From NCBI RefSeq assembly GCF_000378085.1, contig NZ_KB899210.1, forward strand, positions 310,001 through 374,000: a stretch of DNA of 64,000 bases. The letters are read 5' to 3'. Both the position numbers and the translations under genes were made by a program. The DNA is from Hoylesella loescheii DSM 19665 = JCM 12249 = ATCC 15930 (GTDB lineage: Bacteria > Bacteroidota > Bacteroidia > Bacteroidales > Bacteroidaceae). The stretch's first letter is position 1. The number at the start of each line of letters is the position of its first letter. Positions 38,401 through 46,932 of the stretch are shown in pieces. Under the pieces are notes generated by a model. It was not told the DNA's origin. It made no database searches and saw only the letters and a program-made list of their open reading frames with translations.

Positions 38401-39026
38401 GCACGATCGCGGAAGCGTTTGATGTCTTCGGGATTTACCAGCTTGGCAATCTCGTCTTGGTCTATCAGTTCAATCTTCTGATATTCGTGCGATGTACGGA
38501 AACCGTCGAAGAAGTTTACGAAGGGAATGCTTGTGCGAAGTGTTGCCAAGTGAGGAACAGCCGTGAGGTCCATCACCTCTTGTACCGAGCCCGAACAGAA
38601 CATGGCGAAACCTGTTTGGCGACAAGCCATAACGTCAGAGTGGTCGCCGAAGATACAAAGGGCGTGCGAAGCGATGGCACGAGCCGACACGTCGAACACG
38701 CAAGGCAGCATTTCGCCGGCAATCTTGTACATGTTTGGTATCATCAGCAGCAAACCCTGGGATGCCGTAAAGGTGGTGGTAAGCGCGCCAGCTTGTAGCG
38801 AACCGTGCATAGCACCTGCCGCACCGCCTTCCGATTGCATTTCTTGAACCATTACCGTCTGCCCAAATAGGTTCTTCCTACCCTTTGCAGACCACGTATC
38901 TACGTGCTCGGCCATGGGCGAAGACGGGGTGATGGGATAGATGGCAGCAACCTCAGAGAACATATAGCTCACGTGAGCGGCGGCCTCGTTACCATCACAT
39001 GTGATAAACTTTTTTTCTTTTGCCAT
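35454..39026 (-). CDS. nifJ: Pyruvate:ferredoxin (flavodoxin) oxidoreductase
   Basis: A 1190-residue single-chain PFOR of usual length. The N-terminal pyrimidine-binding domain has YPITPSSPMAEHVD. Domain V carries two 4Fe-4S sites, CIQCNKCAYVCPHAC and CVGCGNCADVCPGN. The C-terminal TPP domain has ACAGCGETPYVKL, the TPP-metal motif GDGASYDIGYGGLDH and VYSNTGGQSSKATPLG, with further cluster-ligand cysteines (GCETCAEL region). It oxidises pyruvate to acetyl-CoA, CO2 and reduced ferredoxin in anaerobes. Pyruvate formate-lyase at 47-49 kb provides an alternative route. An AAA ATPase gene lies 31 nt upstream on the same strand. Confidence 0.97.
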   Translation of the reverse strand: MAKEKKFITCDGNEAAAHVSYMFSEVAAIYPITPSSPMAEHVDTWSAKGRKNLFGQTVMVQEMQSEGGAAGAMHGSLQAGALTTTFTASQGLLLMIPNMYKIAGEMLPCVFDVSARAIASHALCIFGDHSDVMACRQTGFAMFCSGSVQEVMDLTAVPHLATLRTSIPFVNFFDGFRTSHEYQKIELIDQDEIAKLVNPEDIKRFRDRALSPERPVTRGTAENPETFFTHREACNQHYDNIPEVVEEYLGKISEITGREYHLFSYYGAEDAENIIILMGSATEAAREAIDYQMKQGKKVGMISVHLYRPFSVKHLLAAVPKTVKRIAVLDRTKEPGAEGEPLYLDVKSAFYDVENKPLIVGGRYGLGSSDTTPAKILSVFNNLELEVPKNHFTVGIVDDVTFTSLPAVPEIPMGGEGIFEAKFYGLGADGTVGANKNSVKIIGDNTNKHCQAYFSYDSKKSGGFTCSHLRFGDSPIRSTYQVNTPNFVACHVQAYLNMYDVIRGLQKNGTFLLNTIFEGDELVKFIPNRIKRYFAENNITVYYMNASKIAQEIGLGNRTNTILQSAFFRITEVIPVDLAIEQMKKFIVKSYGNKGQDVVDKNYAAVDRGGEYKTLAVDPAWANLVDDAVAVEEDVPAYIKEIVRPINGQSGDLLKVSDFIRYDMVDGTMSNGSSAFEKRGVEAFNPEWTAENCIQCNKCAYVCPHACIRPFVLDEEEMKGFEDATLEMKVPKPMAGMNFRIQVSVLDCVGCGNCADVCPGNKNGKALAMVPFTHDEQQISNWNYLAKNVKSKQHLVDIKSNVKNSQFAKPLFEFSGACAGCGETPYVKLVSQLYGDREMIANATGCSSIYSASIPSTPYTTNEAGQGPAFDNSLFEDFCEFGMGMALGNKKMRERIMILLSDLLANDKVPAEFKEAATEWINTKDDADASKESSAKLKPFIEAGAAKGCETCAELKTLDHYLVKRSQWIIGGDGASYDIGYGGLDHVIASGEDVNILVLDTEVYSNTGGQSSKATPLGAIAQFAAQGKRIRKKDLGLMATTYGYVYVAQVAMGADQAQTFKAIREAEAYPGPSLIIAYAPCINHGLKAGMGKSQAEEANAVAAGYWHLWRYNPLLADEGKNPFTLDSKEPDWSKFHDFLLGEVRYLSVKKAYPEEAEELFKAAEEMAKLRYKSYVRKSQEDWSKDEETEA

Positions 39027-39057
39027 TTGAATAAAATATTAATTAATGTATTTGTAT

Positions 39058-40245
39058 TTAATAGAGAAACCCGAAAAGCCAAAGGGGTATTTTGTTGTCT
39101 TTTCCCACTTCAGTGTTATATCGGGCATAAATGGTATCGTTATTATATCTAACCTTGTTCGTTCCTCTGGCATCGCAAATGCGAAATTTTCTCTTCTCGT
39201 CCACGATATAGAATTGTTCCTTATTGCCTTGGTTCACCAGATGGTCTTTCCAAAGTGCATTGACGAAGAACGTTTCCATAGCAACCTGTTCGTCACCCAC
39301 TATCGGATAGATTGTGTACATCAAGTTCGGGTTGTGCATCATTATCTTAGAAGGCTTCTTAGGAAAGTCATCTCCCACAAGATACATCATGTTGATGAGT
39401 CGTGCATCGGCCAAATACTTGATGTAATTCATCACCGTTGCCCGGCTTGTCTCTATGTCTTGGGCAAGCTGGCTGATGTTTGGAGCCTTCGTTGGGTTGA
39501 GCGACAATAAGTAGAATAGTTTCTTTATTTTGGTGAGATACTTTAAGTCTATCTGCTTAATGAGCAAAATATCCACCTCGGTCATCATGTTCATCGTCTT
39601 AAGCAGGTTCTCCGAAAAGTTGCGCTGCTCTAAAAAGAATGGATAAAAGCCATGGTGGATGTAGTTGCGGAAATGTTGCGAAGGACTTATCAAGGGTAAT
39701 ATTTCCTTCACAATATTCTCGTGTTGCGAGAGGATTTCGTCTAAACTATATGCCTTAAAGTGGTTTCCTGTGATGATGTTGAGATACTCCCTGAACGAGA
39801 AACCACGCAGATTGTAGCTTTTCACGATGCCATTAAGCTCAGGGTTCTCGTCTTTGAGCCGCATAACGCTCGATCCCGTGAAGATGATTTTCAGTTCAGG
39901 ATATCTGTCGTAGCACTTACGCAGTTCCGAACTCCAATCTGGCTGCTTGAAAACTTGGTCGATGAGCAACACCTTTCCACCGTGATTAACGAAGTCGGCA
40001 GCAAAGTCTGCGATGCCACGGCTTTGGAAATAGAAGTTGTTCATGTTGATATACAAGCATTGCCTATCGCCTCGGGCAAACTTCTCTTTGGCATATTGTA
40101 GTAAGAATGTGGTCTTCCCCACCCCACGTGTACCCTTAATGCCAATCATACGGTCGTCCCAATCAATCTCATCCATCAGGGTGCGACGCAATGTGGCATT
40201 GGTATGCTCCACAAGGTAAGCGTGAGTGCGAAAAAAAGCCTCCAT
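39058..40245 (-). CDS. AAA-type ATPase with DUF4143 C-terminal domain
   Basis: 395 residues. Walker A is GTRGVGKTTFLLQYA (about residue 38), the Walker B-like stretch is KVLLIDQVFKQPDW and FTGSSVMRLKD follows as a sensor region. The C-terminal half has a winged-helix segment (NISQLAQDIETSRATVMNYIKYLADARLI) and the DUF4143 end MHNPNLMYTIYP...FVNALWKDHL. This is a large family with no firm general function, often one member of a variable set in Bacteroidales genomes. It has its own promoter and is 31 nt before the PFOR gene, so read-through is possible. Confidence 0.85.
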   Translation of the reverse strand: MEAFFRTHAYLVEHTNATLRRTLMDEIDWDDRMIGIKGTRGVGKTTFLLQYAKEKFARGDRQCLYINMNNFYFQSRGIADFAADFVNHGGKVLLIDQVFKQPDWSSELRKCYDRYPELKIIFTGSSVMRLKDENPELNGIVKSYNLRGFSFREYLNIITGNHFKAYSLDEILSQHENIVKEILPLISPSQHFRNYIHHGFYPFFLEQRNFSENLLKTMNMMTEVDILLIKQIDLKYLTKIKKLFYLLSLNPTKAPNISQLAQDIETSRATVMNYIKYLADARLINMMYLVGDDFPKKPSKIMMHNPNLMYTIYPIVGDEQVAMETFFVNALWKDHLVNQGNKEQFYIVDEKRKFRICDARGTNKVRYNNDTIYARYNTEVGKDNKIPLWLFGFLY

Positions 40246-40282
40246 AGTTTATACTACTATATTTAAGCGATTAAAAACCATG

Positions 40283-40314
40283 CAAAGATAACATATATTT
40301 ATCAGATTTGCAAA
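40283..40314 (-). promoter_or_regulatory. Promoter of the AAA ATPase gene
   Basis: On the minus strand TTTG (40314-40311), a 20-nt spacer and TATCTTTG (40290-40283). A perfect 14-bp palindrome ATGATTTAAATCAT (40333-40346) lies just upstream and could be an operator. Confidence 0.7.
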
Positions 40315-40460
40315 CTCTACCTTACAAAACAAATGATTTAAATCATCTTTTTTAGGTATTGCCTGCTTGCTCAATCGAAAAGATGCTCTTGCAGCATAAA
40401 GTAGGTATCTCCAAACATAAGTAAATGGGTAGAAATAGGTGTGTCATGTGTTTGTTTGCA

Positions 40461-40522
40461 CGAATAAATTAAAGTTTTAAGTTTATTCGCAAACTTTTCC
40501 ATTATTTCTTTTGGCGAATAAA
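40461..40522 (+). promoter_or_regulatory. Candidate operator: three CGAATAAA half-sites before the DASS transporter
   Basis: CGAATAAA (40461-40468) and TTTATTCG (40482-40489) form an inverted repeat with 13 nt between. A third CGAATAAA (40515-40522) lies in the spacer of the transporter promoter. Confidence 0.45.
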
Positions 40523-40539
40523 AAAAATACTTATCTTTG
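40510..40539 (+). promoter_or_regulatory. Promoter of the DASS transporter gene
   Basis: TTTG (40510-40513), an 18-nt spacer and TATCTTTG (40532-40539), giving a leader of about 30 nt. Confidence 0.65.
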
Positions 40540-40574
40540 CCCCATTGTTACTAACCATAAACACATAGATTAAT

Positions 40575-42038
40575 ATGTCTGAACACAAAAGAAACACATT
40601 GAGCGAGGTATTCAGATTTAAAAGGTTTGCCTTGTTCGCTTTGGCAGTGTTAGTCACGGCCATTTTGTGGAACTTGCCCTCAACTGCCTTCGGCATAGAA
40701 GGGCTAACGGTTATCCAACAGCGCGTGATAGCGATCTTTGCTTTTGCCACTATCATGTGGGTGACAGAGGCTATCTCCTCGTGGGCAACTTCGGTTACGC
40801 TCATCGGTGCATTGCTATTCACCACGTCTGACAATGCCTTTCTCTTTTTCCGAACAGGCATCGACAAGTCGGAATTGTTGCACCACAGTGCTTTAATGGC
40901 CACCTTTGCCGATCCAATCATCATCCTTTTCTTGGGTGGTTTCATGTTGGCAATCGCGGCAACAAAGTCAGGCTTAGACGTGTTCTTAGCTCGCGCTTTG
41001 CTCCGACCCTTTGGACGAAAATCCGAAATGGTGCTTTTGGGATTCATCCTCATTACGGGTGCCTTCTCCATGTTCGTTTCTAACACGGCCACGGCAGCCA
41101 TGATGCTCACCTTTCTCACGCCTGTGTTCAAGGCATTACCACCCGAGGGCAAGGGGCGCGTGGCTCTAACGTTGGCCATTCCCGTAGCTGCGAATATTGG
41201 TGGTATGGGTACGCCTATCGGTACACCTCCCAATGCCATTGCCCTGAAATACCTCAACGATCCCGACGGACTAAACCTTGGACTGGGTTTTGGCCAATGG
41301 ATGGCGTTTATGTTACCGCTCACCATTATTCTTTTGCTCATCGGATGGTATCTGTTAAAGACCTTCTTCCCCTTCAAGAAGAAAGAAATAGACCTGCATA
41401 TTGAGGGTGAGGTGCATCGTGGATGGCGCACACCAGTGATAGCCGTTACCTTCTGCCTAACCGTTCTTTTATGGATGTTCGATAAGTTTACGGGTGTAGG
41501 AGCCAACACTGTGGCTATGTTGCCCATCTCTGTGTTTGCTTTAACGGGTGTTGTTAAGGCAAAAGACCTACAAGAAATAAACTGGAGCGTTATATGGATG
41601 GTAGCGGGAGGCTTTGCTTTAGGTCTTGCGCTCAACGAATCTAAGTTAGCCGAATTAGCCATTAAGAGCATACCATTCGGCAGTTGGTCGCCTTTGGTTA
41701 TCCTCATCATCTCTGGAGTGATATGCTACATCCTCTCCAACTTCATCTCTAACACAGCTACGGCTGCCTTGTTGGTGCCTATCCTCGCTGTTGTTTGTAA
41801 AGGTATGGGTGACAGTCTTGTAGGAATTGGTGGCACGCCTACCGTACTTATCGGTATCGCCATCGCTGCTTCCACGGCTATGTGCTTACCTATCAGTACG
41901 CCCCCCAATGCCATTGCCCACTCCACAGGTCTTGTTCACCAGAACGAGATGATGAAGATAGGTCTTGCCATTGGTGTTATTGGTCTTATATTAGGCTACA
42001 TCGTCCTCTTCGTTGTGGGTAAGGCTGGACTGATATAA
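40575..42038 (+). CDS. DASS/SLC13-family sodium-coupled anion symporter
   Basis: 487 residues with about 11-12 hydrophobic segments. The two SNT sodium/substrate motifs of the family are present, MFVSNTATAAMML and NFISNTATAALLV, each paired with a TPP motif (GTPIGTPPNAIALKY and LPISTPPNAIAHSTG). The family imports di- or tricarboxylates such as succinate, fumarate or citrate, or sulfate, with sodium at the inner membrane. The exact substrate cannot be read from sequence. In a fumarate-respiring, succinate-forming anaerobe a dicarboxylate is plausible. It is monocistronic with its own promoter and terminator. Confidence 0.9.
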   Translation: MSEHKRNTLSEVFRFKRFALFALAVLVTAILWNLPSTAFGIEGLTVIQQRVIAIFAFATIMWVTEAISSWATSVTLIGALLFTTSDNAFLFFRTGIDKSELLHHSALMATFADPIIILFLGGFMLAIAATKSGLDVFLARALLRPFGRKSEMVLLGFILITGAFSMFVSNTATAAMMLTFLTPVFKALPPEGKGRVALTLAIPVAANIGGMGTPIGTPPNAIALKYLNDPDGLNLGLGFGQWMAFMLPLTIILLLIGWYLLKTFFPFKKKEIDLHIEGEVHRGWRTPVIAVTFCLTVLLWMFDKFTGVGANTVAMLPISVFALTGVVKAKDLQEINWSVIWMVAGGFALGLALNESKLAELAIKSIPFGSWSPLVILIISGVICYILSNFISNTATAALLVPILAVVCKGMGDSLVGIGGTPTVLIGIAIAASTAMCLPISTPPNAIAHSTGLVHQNEMMKIGLAIGVIGLILGYIVLFVVGKAGLI

Positions 42039-42070
42039 AACACGTCAGCAACACAAAAATATAAACTCGT

Positions 42071-42105
42071 GGCAGGCGATGCTTGAAATACAAGCGTCGC
42101 CTGCC
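42071..42105 (+). terminator. Terminator of the DASS transporter gene
   Basis: GGCAGGCGA pairs with TCGCCTGCC, with an inner CTTG/CAAG stem; a GTTGTTTG tail follows. Confidence 0.8.
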
Positions 42106-42291
42106 GTTGTTTGTTGTGTATGGAAATCAACTTTGACGGTATATTTAAGATAACTGTTAATTATTTGTTAATCAACTTGTTGTGTTGATTTGGTAAACTT
42201 TAAGTTTGTAGAAAGAAAAGTTACTGACTTAAATGCTCAATTCTTTGATATCCCAAAGTGACAGTCTTAAGCCCCATTATATTAATTGAAC

Positions 42292-42368
42292 TTATGGGTA
42301 AGCGCATATACATCCTACCCCATAAATTCTTTTCGCGCTTATACTTCCACTAAAGCACAAGTGGGAAG
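42292..42368 (+). other. Structured intergenic segment with pseudoknot potential
   Basis: TTATGGG (42292-42298) can pair with CCCATAA (42319-42325). The loop segment AAGCGC (42300-42305) can pair with GCGCTT (42335-42340), giving an H-type pseudoknot. A bulged hairpin CTTCCACT with AGTGGGAAG follows (42344-42368). No gene and no good promoter lie next to it. The function is unknown and chance pairing is possible. Confidence 0.3.
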
Positions 42369-42468
42369 CAAAGCAAACGGAATGTAACATTTAACCACTG
42401 ATAAAGCGTCTAAAACTCCTTTGTAGTGCGCTTTTTGGCAAAACGTTTTGCAATCGCTTAAATGGACT

Positions 42469-42556
42469 GCTGTTCCATTTGACATGGAACCCTATTCCAT
42501 CTTATCTGGAACAATGTTCCAGCTTATATGGAAGGGTATTCCAGCTTATGTGTAAC
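42469..42556 (+). repeat. Four-unit 22-bp palindrome array, copy C
   Basis: Units at 42469-42490, 42491-42512, 42513-42534 and 42535-42556, following the GTTCCA/ATTCCA-N7-TGGAAC plan. The last unit ends in TGTAAC and is followed by AAAGC, as in copy D. No ~400-bp element flanks it. It lies between the convergent transporter and Crp-family genes. Confidence 0.85.
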
Positions 42557-42788
42557 AAAGCCGAGGGACAGAAACTGTAGTTTTATCGCTTTGTTCTAGG
42601 TTCGGAATTTGCGGTTAAACGAATTTCATGAACTTGTAAAATGAAGGATAATAAGTGTTTTCAACGCAAGTCGGTTAAATGATAAGAGGTGTATTTAGCC
42701 GTAAATTGTGGAAAGAGAATAGGCGGAAAAGATTGTTGTGCTTGTGCTAGCGCTTATATGCCACTTCATATTAGGCATAAAAAACACC

Positions 42789-42825
42789 AATCCCCCGATT
42801 GGAAGTAAAAAACAATCGGGGGATT
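42789..42825 (-). terminator. Terminator downstream of the crp-type gene
   Basis: AATCCCCCGATTG pairs perfectly with CAATCGGGGGATT. On the minus strand the stem is followed by GGTGTTTTTT. Confidence 0.82.
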
Positions 42826-42913
42826 AGCGTTAATATTTCATCTAGATGGAATGTTGCAGATGCAAGGTTGTACAAGCATACCCGCAACATGAAAAAAGAT
42901 ATAGGAGAAGGCC

Positions 42914-43519
42914 TTAATCCTTATCTAAATATAGCGATGCTGCCCTAACGCGCGAAAGGGTTTCGGGAGTCATCTGCAAATAGCTAGCTACATATACCAA
43001 TGGAGCACGTAAAACAACTTGCGGAGAGAGTTTGCAGAGCTTCAAATAGCGGTCTTGAGCCGTTTCGAATCGCAACATGTCGGCATGTACTTGTGAAATA
43101 ATCAGGCTCTCTTCCAATATCTTTCTGTACAATATCTGGATGTTCACGTTGTGCAATGCCACCTTTTCCAGCTCATGTTTGGGCATGGCATAGATAAGCG
43201 TAGGCTCGAGTGCTTCCAGTTGTAAGTTGGTGGGTTTCTCCTTAAAGAGACTTTCTATACACATCACAATGCTGTGTTCCACCCCGAGATACTCGGTAAG
43301 CTCCTTGCCATTCTTATAGTAGAACTGGCGAGTTAGGCCACGTTCCACGTAATAGATATGCTCGCAAACGTCGCCTTCTTTGAGAATGAGTTCCCCCTTG
43401 GCAAACTTCATCGGCACCAAGACGCTCTCTAATATATCGAGTTCGTCGTGGGTCATGGTGCTATACTTTCGCGCCAATTCGCGAGCGATGTCGCGTGTTG
43501 AATTGTTGAGTTCTTTCAT
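42914..43519 (-). CDS. Crp/Fnr-family transcription regulator
   Basis: 201 residues. A cyclic-nucleotide-binding-like domain (about 25-140; LILKEGDVCEHIYYVERGLTRQFYYKNGKELTEYLG) precedes a short C-terminal DNA-binding region in which VVLRAPLVYVASYLQMTPETLSRVRA forms the helix-turn-helix. The sequence PETLSRVR is typical of Crp-like recognition helices. No iron-sulfur cysteines are evident. It is 33 nt after lepA and may be cotranscribed with it. The ligand and targets are unknown. Confidence 0.87.
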   Translation of the reverse strand: MKELNNSTRDIARELARKYSTMTHDELDILESVLVPMKFAKGELILKEGDVCEHIYYVERGLTRQFYYKNGKELTEYLGVEHSIVMCIESLFKEKPTNLQLEALEPTLIYAMPKHELEKVALHNVNIQILYRKILEESLIISQVHADMLRFETAQDRYLKLCKLSPQVVLRAPLVYVASYLQMTPETLSRVRAASLYLDKD

Positions 43520-43552
43520 TTCTCCACTCCTTTCTTCTCTCTTGCAGTTGGT

Positions 43553-45334
43553 TTAGTCGAGTTTCAGCACGGCTAAGAAAGCCTTTTGCGGAACTTCCAC
43601 ATTTCCAATCTGCTTCATTCGTTTCTTTCCTTTTTTCTGCTTTTCCAATAATTTACGCTTTCTACTAACGTCGCCACCATAACATTTGGCTGTTACGTCC
43701 TTTCTAAGGCACTTCACCGTCTCGCGTGCAACAATCTTTGCACCGATGGCAGCTTGTATGGCGATGTCGAATTGCTGTCTGGGTATAAGCTCTTTCAGCT
43801 TTTCGCACATTCGGCGTCCAAAGGTTGTGGCGTTGTCGAAGTGGGTAAGCGTAGACAATGCATCGACGGCTTCGCCATTCAGCAATATGTCGAGCTTCAC
43901 CAATCGCGAGGGCCTGAAGCTGTCGACATGGTAGTCGAACGAGGCATAACCTTTGGAAATAGACTTCAACTTGTCGTAAAAGTCGATGACGATCTCGCCC
44001 AGTGGCAACATGAAATGCAGTTCAACGCGATTGCCACTAACGTATTCTTGGTTGATAAGTTCACCGCGTTTGTCCATGCAAAGCTTCATTATCGGGCCGA
44101 TGTAGTTAACGTTGGTGATGATAGAAGCCTTGATGTAGGGTTCTTCGATGTGGTCGATCATCGTGGGGTCGGGCAACCCCGAGGGGTTGTGCACCTCACG
44201 TTCGTTGCCCATCTTGTCGTAAACCATATACGAAACGTTGGGCACCGTGGTGATGACATCCATGTTAAATTCGCGGTCGAGCCGCTCTTGTATAATCTCC
44301 ATGTGGAGCAATCCCAAGAAACCACACCTGAAACCGAAGCCCAAAGCCACCGACGATTCGGGCGAGAACGTTAGTGAAGCATCGTTCAATTGCAGCTTCT
44401 CGAGCGAGGTTCGTAAGTTTTCGTACTCTGAGGGTTCAATGGGATATACGCCAGCAAACACCATAGGTTTCACTTCTTGAAAACCCTCAATGGCCGATTG
44501 GCATGGCTTGTCGCGATGGGTAATGGTGTCGCCCACCTTCACTTCTTTGGCCTCTTTTATTCCACTGATGATATAGCCCACCTCTCCGGTATGCAATTCT
44601 TGCTTGGGCACCATGTCCATCTTGAGCACACCCACTTCATCTGCAGCATATTCCATACCAGTGTTGAAGAATTTTACGTTGTCGCCCTTGCGTATTACAC
44701 CGTTCAACACCTTGAAGTAGGCGATAATTCCACGGAAGGAATTGAAGACGGAGTCGAAAATTAACGCTTGTAATGGGGCGTTATCGTCGCCTGTTGGGTG
44801 GGGTACCCTTTCTACAACGGCTTTAAGTATATCATCAACACCCTCGCCGGTTTTACCTGAAGCGCGTAAGATGTCTATCTTTTTACAGCCCAATAGCTCA
44901 ACAATTTCGTCTTCAACTTCCTCTGGCATGGCGCTTGGCATATCCACCTTGTTGATGATGGGGATAATTTCCAAGTCGTGCTCGATGGCCATATAGAGGT
45001 TTGAAATGGTTTGCGCTTGCACGCCTTGCGTAGCGTCTACCACCAGTAATGCTCCTTCGCAGGCTGCGATGCTTCGCGAAACCTCGTAAGAAAAATCCAC
45101 GTGTCCCGGGGTGTCGATGAGGTTAAGGATGTAGTTCTGCCCCTCATGCTGGTATTCCATCTGTATGGCGTGGCTCTTGATGGTGATACCCCGCTCTTTC
45201 TCCAAGTCCATATCGTCGAGCATTTGCCCGCCTGTTACTTGAATGGTTTTGGTAAATTCCAGCATACGGTCGGCCAAAGTAGACTTCCCGTGGTCAATGT
45301 GTGCGATGATGCAGAAGTTTCTTATATGGTTCAT
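43553..45334 (-). CDS. lepA: Elongation factor 4 (LepA)
   Basis: 593 residues, the usual LepA length. The GTPase domain shows [38 protein letters not shown] (catalytic His kept) and NKVDMPSA. LepA-specific words include [21 protein letters not shown] and, at the C-terminus, [25 protein letters not shown] with the end [13 protein letters not shown]. The factor acts on the ribosome during initiation or back-translocation under stress. It is the first gene of a likely pair with the Crp-family regulator. Confidence 0.97.
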   Translation of the reverse strand: MNHIRNFCIIAHIDHGKSTLADRMLEFTKTIQVTGGQMLDDMDLEKERGITIKSHAIQMEYQHEGQNYILNLIDTPGHVDFSYEVSRSIAACEGALLVVDATQGVQAQTISNLYMAIEHDLEIIPIINKVDMPSAMPEEVEDEIVELLGCKKIDILRASGKTGEGVDDILKAVVERVPHPTGDDNAPLQALIFDSVFNSFRGIIAYFKVLNGVIRKGDNVKFFNTGMEYAADEVGVLKMDMVPKQELHTGEVGYIISGIKEAKEVKVGDTITHRDKPCQSAIEGFQEVKPMVFAGVYPIEPSEYENLRTSLEKLQLNDASLTFSPESSVALGFGFRCGFLGLLHMEIIQERLDREFNMDVITTVPNVSYMVYDKMGNEREVHNPSGLPDPTMIDHIEEPYIKASIITNVNYIGPIMKLCMDKRGELINQEYVSGNRVELHFMLPLGEIVIDFYDKLKSISKGYASFDYHVDSFRPSRLVKLDILLNGEAVDALSTLTHFDNATTFGRRMCEKLKELIPRQQFDIAIQAAIGAKIVARETVKCLRKDVTAKCYGGDVSRKRKLLEKQKKGKKRMKQIGNVEVPQKAFLAVLKLD

Positions 45335-45451
45335 TCCTGAAAAAGAAGATTTATTTTTAACGGCAAAGTTAAGTATTTTAATCGGGATTTTGGTGCTTAC
45401 GACTATAATTTTGCCAAATAATAGCTACCTTTGTACAAAACAAAAGAAACG

Positions 45452-45844
45452 ATGAGAAAAATATACATCCCATTATTGGGTGCGGCTTTATTTGCCGCAT
45501 GCCACGAAAGTATGGAAAAACGGGCGCAAAGAGAAGCCAAAGAGTACACGGCGAAGTATTGTCCCACGCCCGCTGTCAACTATACACGCACGGATAGTGT
45601 GGTGTTTTACCCCGAAACTAAAACCTATCATTACTATTGTTCGTTTGTAGACAAGATGGACGATGCCGACATTATCAATAAGAATAGGCAGCTAATTGAC
45701 GACATGTTGCTTAAATCGATTATCGAATCCACGGAATTGAAGCCCTTCAAGGAGGCTGGTTTCACCTTCGCCTACACTTGCCATTCGGACAAGAACCCGC
45801 AAAAGGTGCTGTTTGAAACGAAGTACACGAAGAAAAGATATTAA
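45452..45844 (+). CDS. Small lipoprotein, unknown function
   Basis: 130 residues from ATG 45452. The N-terminus MRKIYIPLLGAALFAACHES is a lipoprotein signal with lipobox FAAC. The mature part holds a predicted alpha/beta domain (DSVVFYPETKTYHYYCSFVD, LLKSIIESTELKPFKEAGFTF) and two further cysteines. A TACCTTTG -7 element is at 45426-45433. It is divergent from lepA. I do not recognise a named family; short lipoproteins of this type are common in Bacteroidales. Confidence 0.8.
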   Translation: MRKIYIPLLGAALFAACHESMEKRAQREAKEYTAKYCPTPAVNYTRTDSVVFYPETKTYHYYCSFVDKMDDADIINKNRQLIDDMLLKSIIESTELKPFKEAGFTFAYTCHSDKNPQKVLFETKYTKKRY

Positions 45845-45849
45845 CACTT

Positions 45850-45878
45850 GGGCCAACAAGCACTTGTCTTGTTGGCCC
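45850..45878 (+). terminator. Terminator of the lipoprotein gene
   Basis: GGGCCAACAAG pairs perfectly with CTTGTTGGCCC around CACTTGT, followed by ATTTG. It may also serve the convergent pflA. Confidence 0.8.
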
Positions 45879-45988
45879 ATTTGCTTGCCTGTTGTGCAAG
45901 TTATGAGTAACCTTTACAACAGAAAGTATAATATTGACGATAGCATTTTGCCACGTTTGTTTATATGGCAAGGGTAAAATGCAGTCTG

Positions 45989-46786
45989 TTAATCTTTATT
46001 CAAGGCCGAAAGTAGTATCTTTTCGGCATTCTCTACACGTTCTCTTGTCGGACTATCGACGTGATCTAGTGTATAGTTTAGTCCCAATTTCTGCCACTTA
46101 TATGCTCCCATCGAGTGATAGGGCAACACTTCTATACGCTTAACGTTGTGCAAGGTCTTGATGAAATCGCGCAAATCGTGTAGATAGGTGTCGTTGTCGG
46201 TGATGTTTGGAACAAGCACGTGGCGTATCCATACAGGCGTTTGAATTTGCGACAGATAGCGGGCGCAATCCAATACGTTGGTGTTTTCCCACCCAGTAAG
46301 CTTCTTGTGTTCTTGATTATCTATGTGTTTGAGGTCGAGTAACACCAAATCGGTGAGACTCATCAGCTTGGTGAACTTGGAGAAGAAGGGTTCTTTGCGC
46401 GTAAAAGGTTGTGCAGCAGTGTCAAGGCAGGTGTTTATGCCTAGCGCCTTTGCCTTTTCGAAGAGTTCGAGCATGAAGTCTATTTGCAGTAATGCCTCTC
46501 CCCCACTCACCGTTATACCGCCTTCCTTACCCCAGTAGGCACGAAAGCGTAATGCCTGCTGTAAAAGTTCGTCGGCCGAACGCATGTCGTCAGACTTCAT
46601 TGTCCATGTGTCGGGATTGTGACAATATCGGCAACGCATCTTGCATCCACTTAAAAAGATGATGAAACGAATGCCTGGACCGTCTACAGAACCAAACGAC
46701 TCGATGGAATGAACATAAGCCTTACGGGGTGTTGCCTCGTTAGTCGCGTTCGTGTTTGTTGGAACAAATGTGTTATTGTTTTCCAT
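45989..46786 (-). CDS. pflA: Pyruvate formate-lyase-activating enzyme
   Basis: 265 residues, a radical-SAM enzyme. The cluster motif CxxxCxxC is in SGCKMRCRYCHNPDTW (about residues 46-60), followed by GGITVSGGEALLQ. It generates the glycyl radical on PflB using SAM and a reductant. The N-terminal segment through VDGPGIRFIIFLSGC is typical of PflA rather than of the AMMECR1 or NrdG types. It lies 146 nt after pflB on the same strand, with a hairpin between. Confidence 0.95.
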   Translation of the reverse strand: MENNNTFVPTNTNATNEATPRKAYVHSIESFGSVDGPGIRFIIFLSGCKMRCRYCHNPDTWTMKSDDMRSADELLQQALRFRAYWGKEGGITVSGGEALLQIDFMLELFEKAKALGINTCLDTAAQPFTRKEPFFSKFTKLMSLTDLVLLDLKHIDNQEHKKLTGWENTNVLDCARYLSQIQTPVWIRHVLVPNITDNDTYLHDLRDFIKTLHNVKRIEVLPYHSMGAYKWQKLGLNYTLDHVDSPTRERVENAEKILLSALNKD

Positions 46787-46875
46787 TATTTATCCTGCTG
46801 GGCATTATAAAGCCCTTATTAATGTTGTTCGCTAATTGCAGATGTGATAAGATGGTGAACGGCGTTTTTAGAAGA

Positions 46876-46907
46876 AAGTCCCTCCACGGAAAAGCGCGGA
46901 GGGACTT
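46876..46907 (-). terminator. Hairpin between pflB and pflA
   Basis: AAGTCCCTCC pairs perfectly with GGAGGGACTT. On the minus strand TTTCTTCT follows, an imperfect T-run, so partial read-through into pflA is likely and would give more PflB than activase. Confidence 0.72.
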
Positions 46908-46932
46908 ATATATGGCTGTAACGCCATTCTTT

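Noticed and set aside
35619..38798. Several long plus-strand frames opposite PFOR
   Set aside because: They are shadows of a strongly conserved gene, without motifs or promoters of their own.
42914..43519. FNR-type oxygen sensor
   Set aside because: The cysteine cluster of FNR is absent; only the Crp-like fold can be supported.
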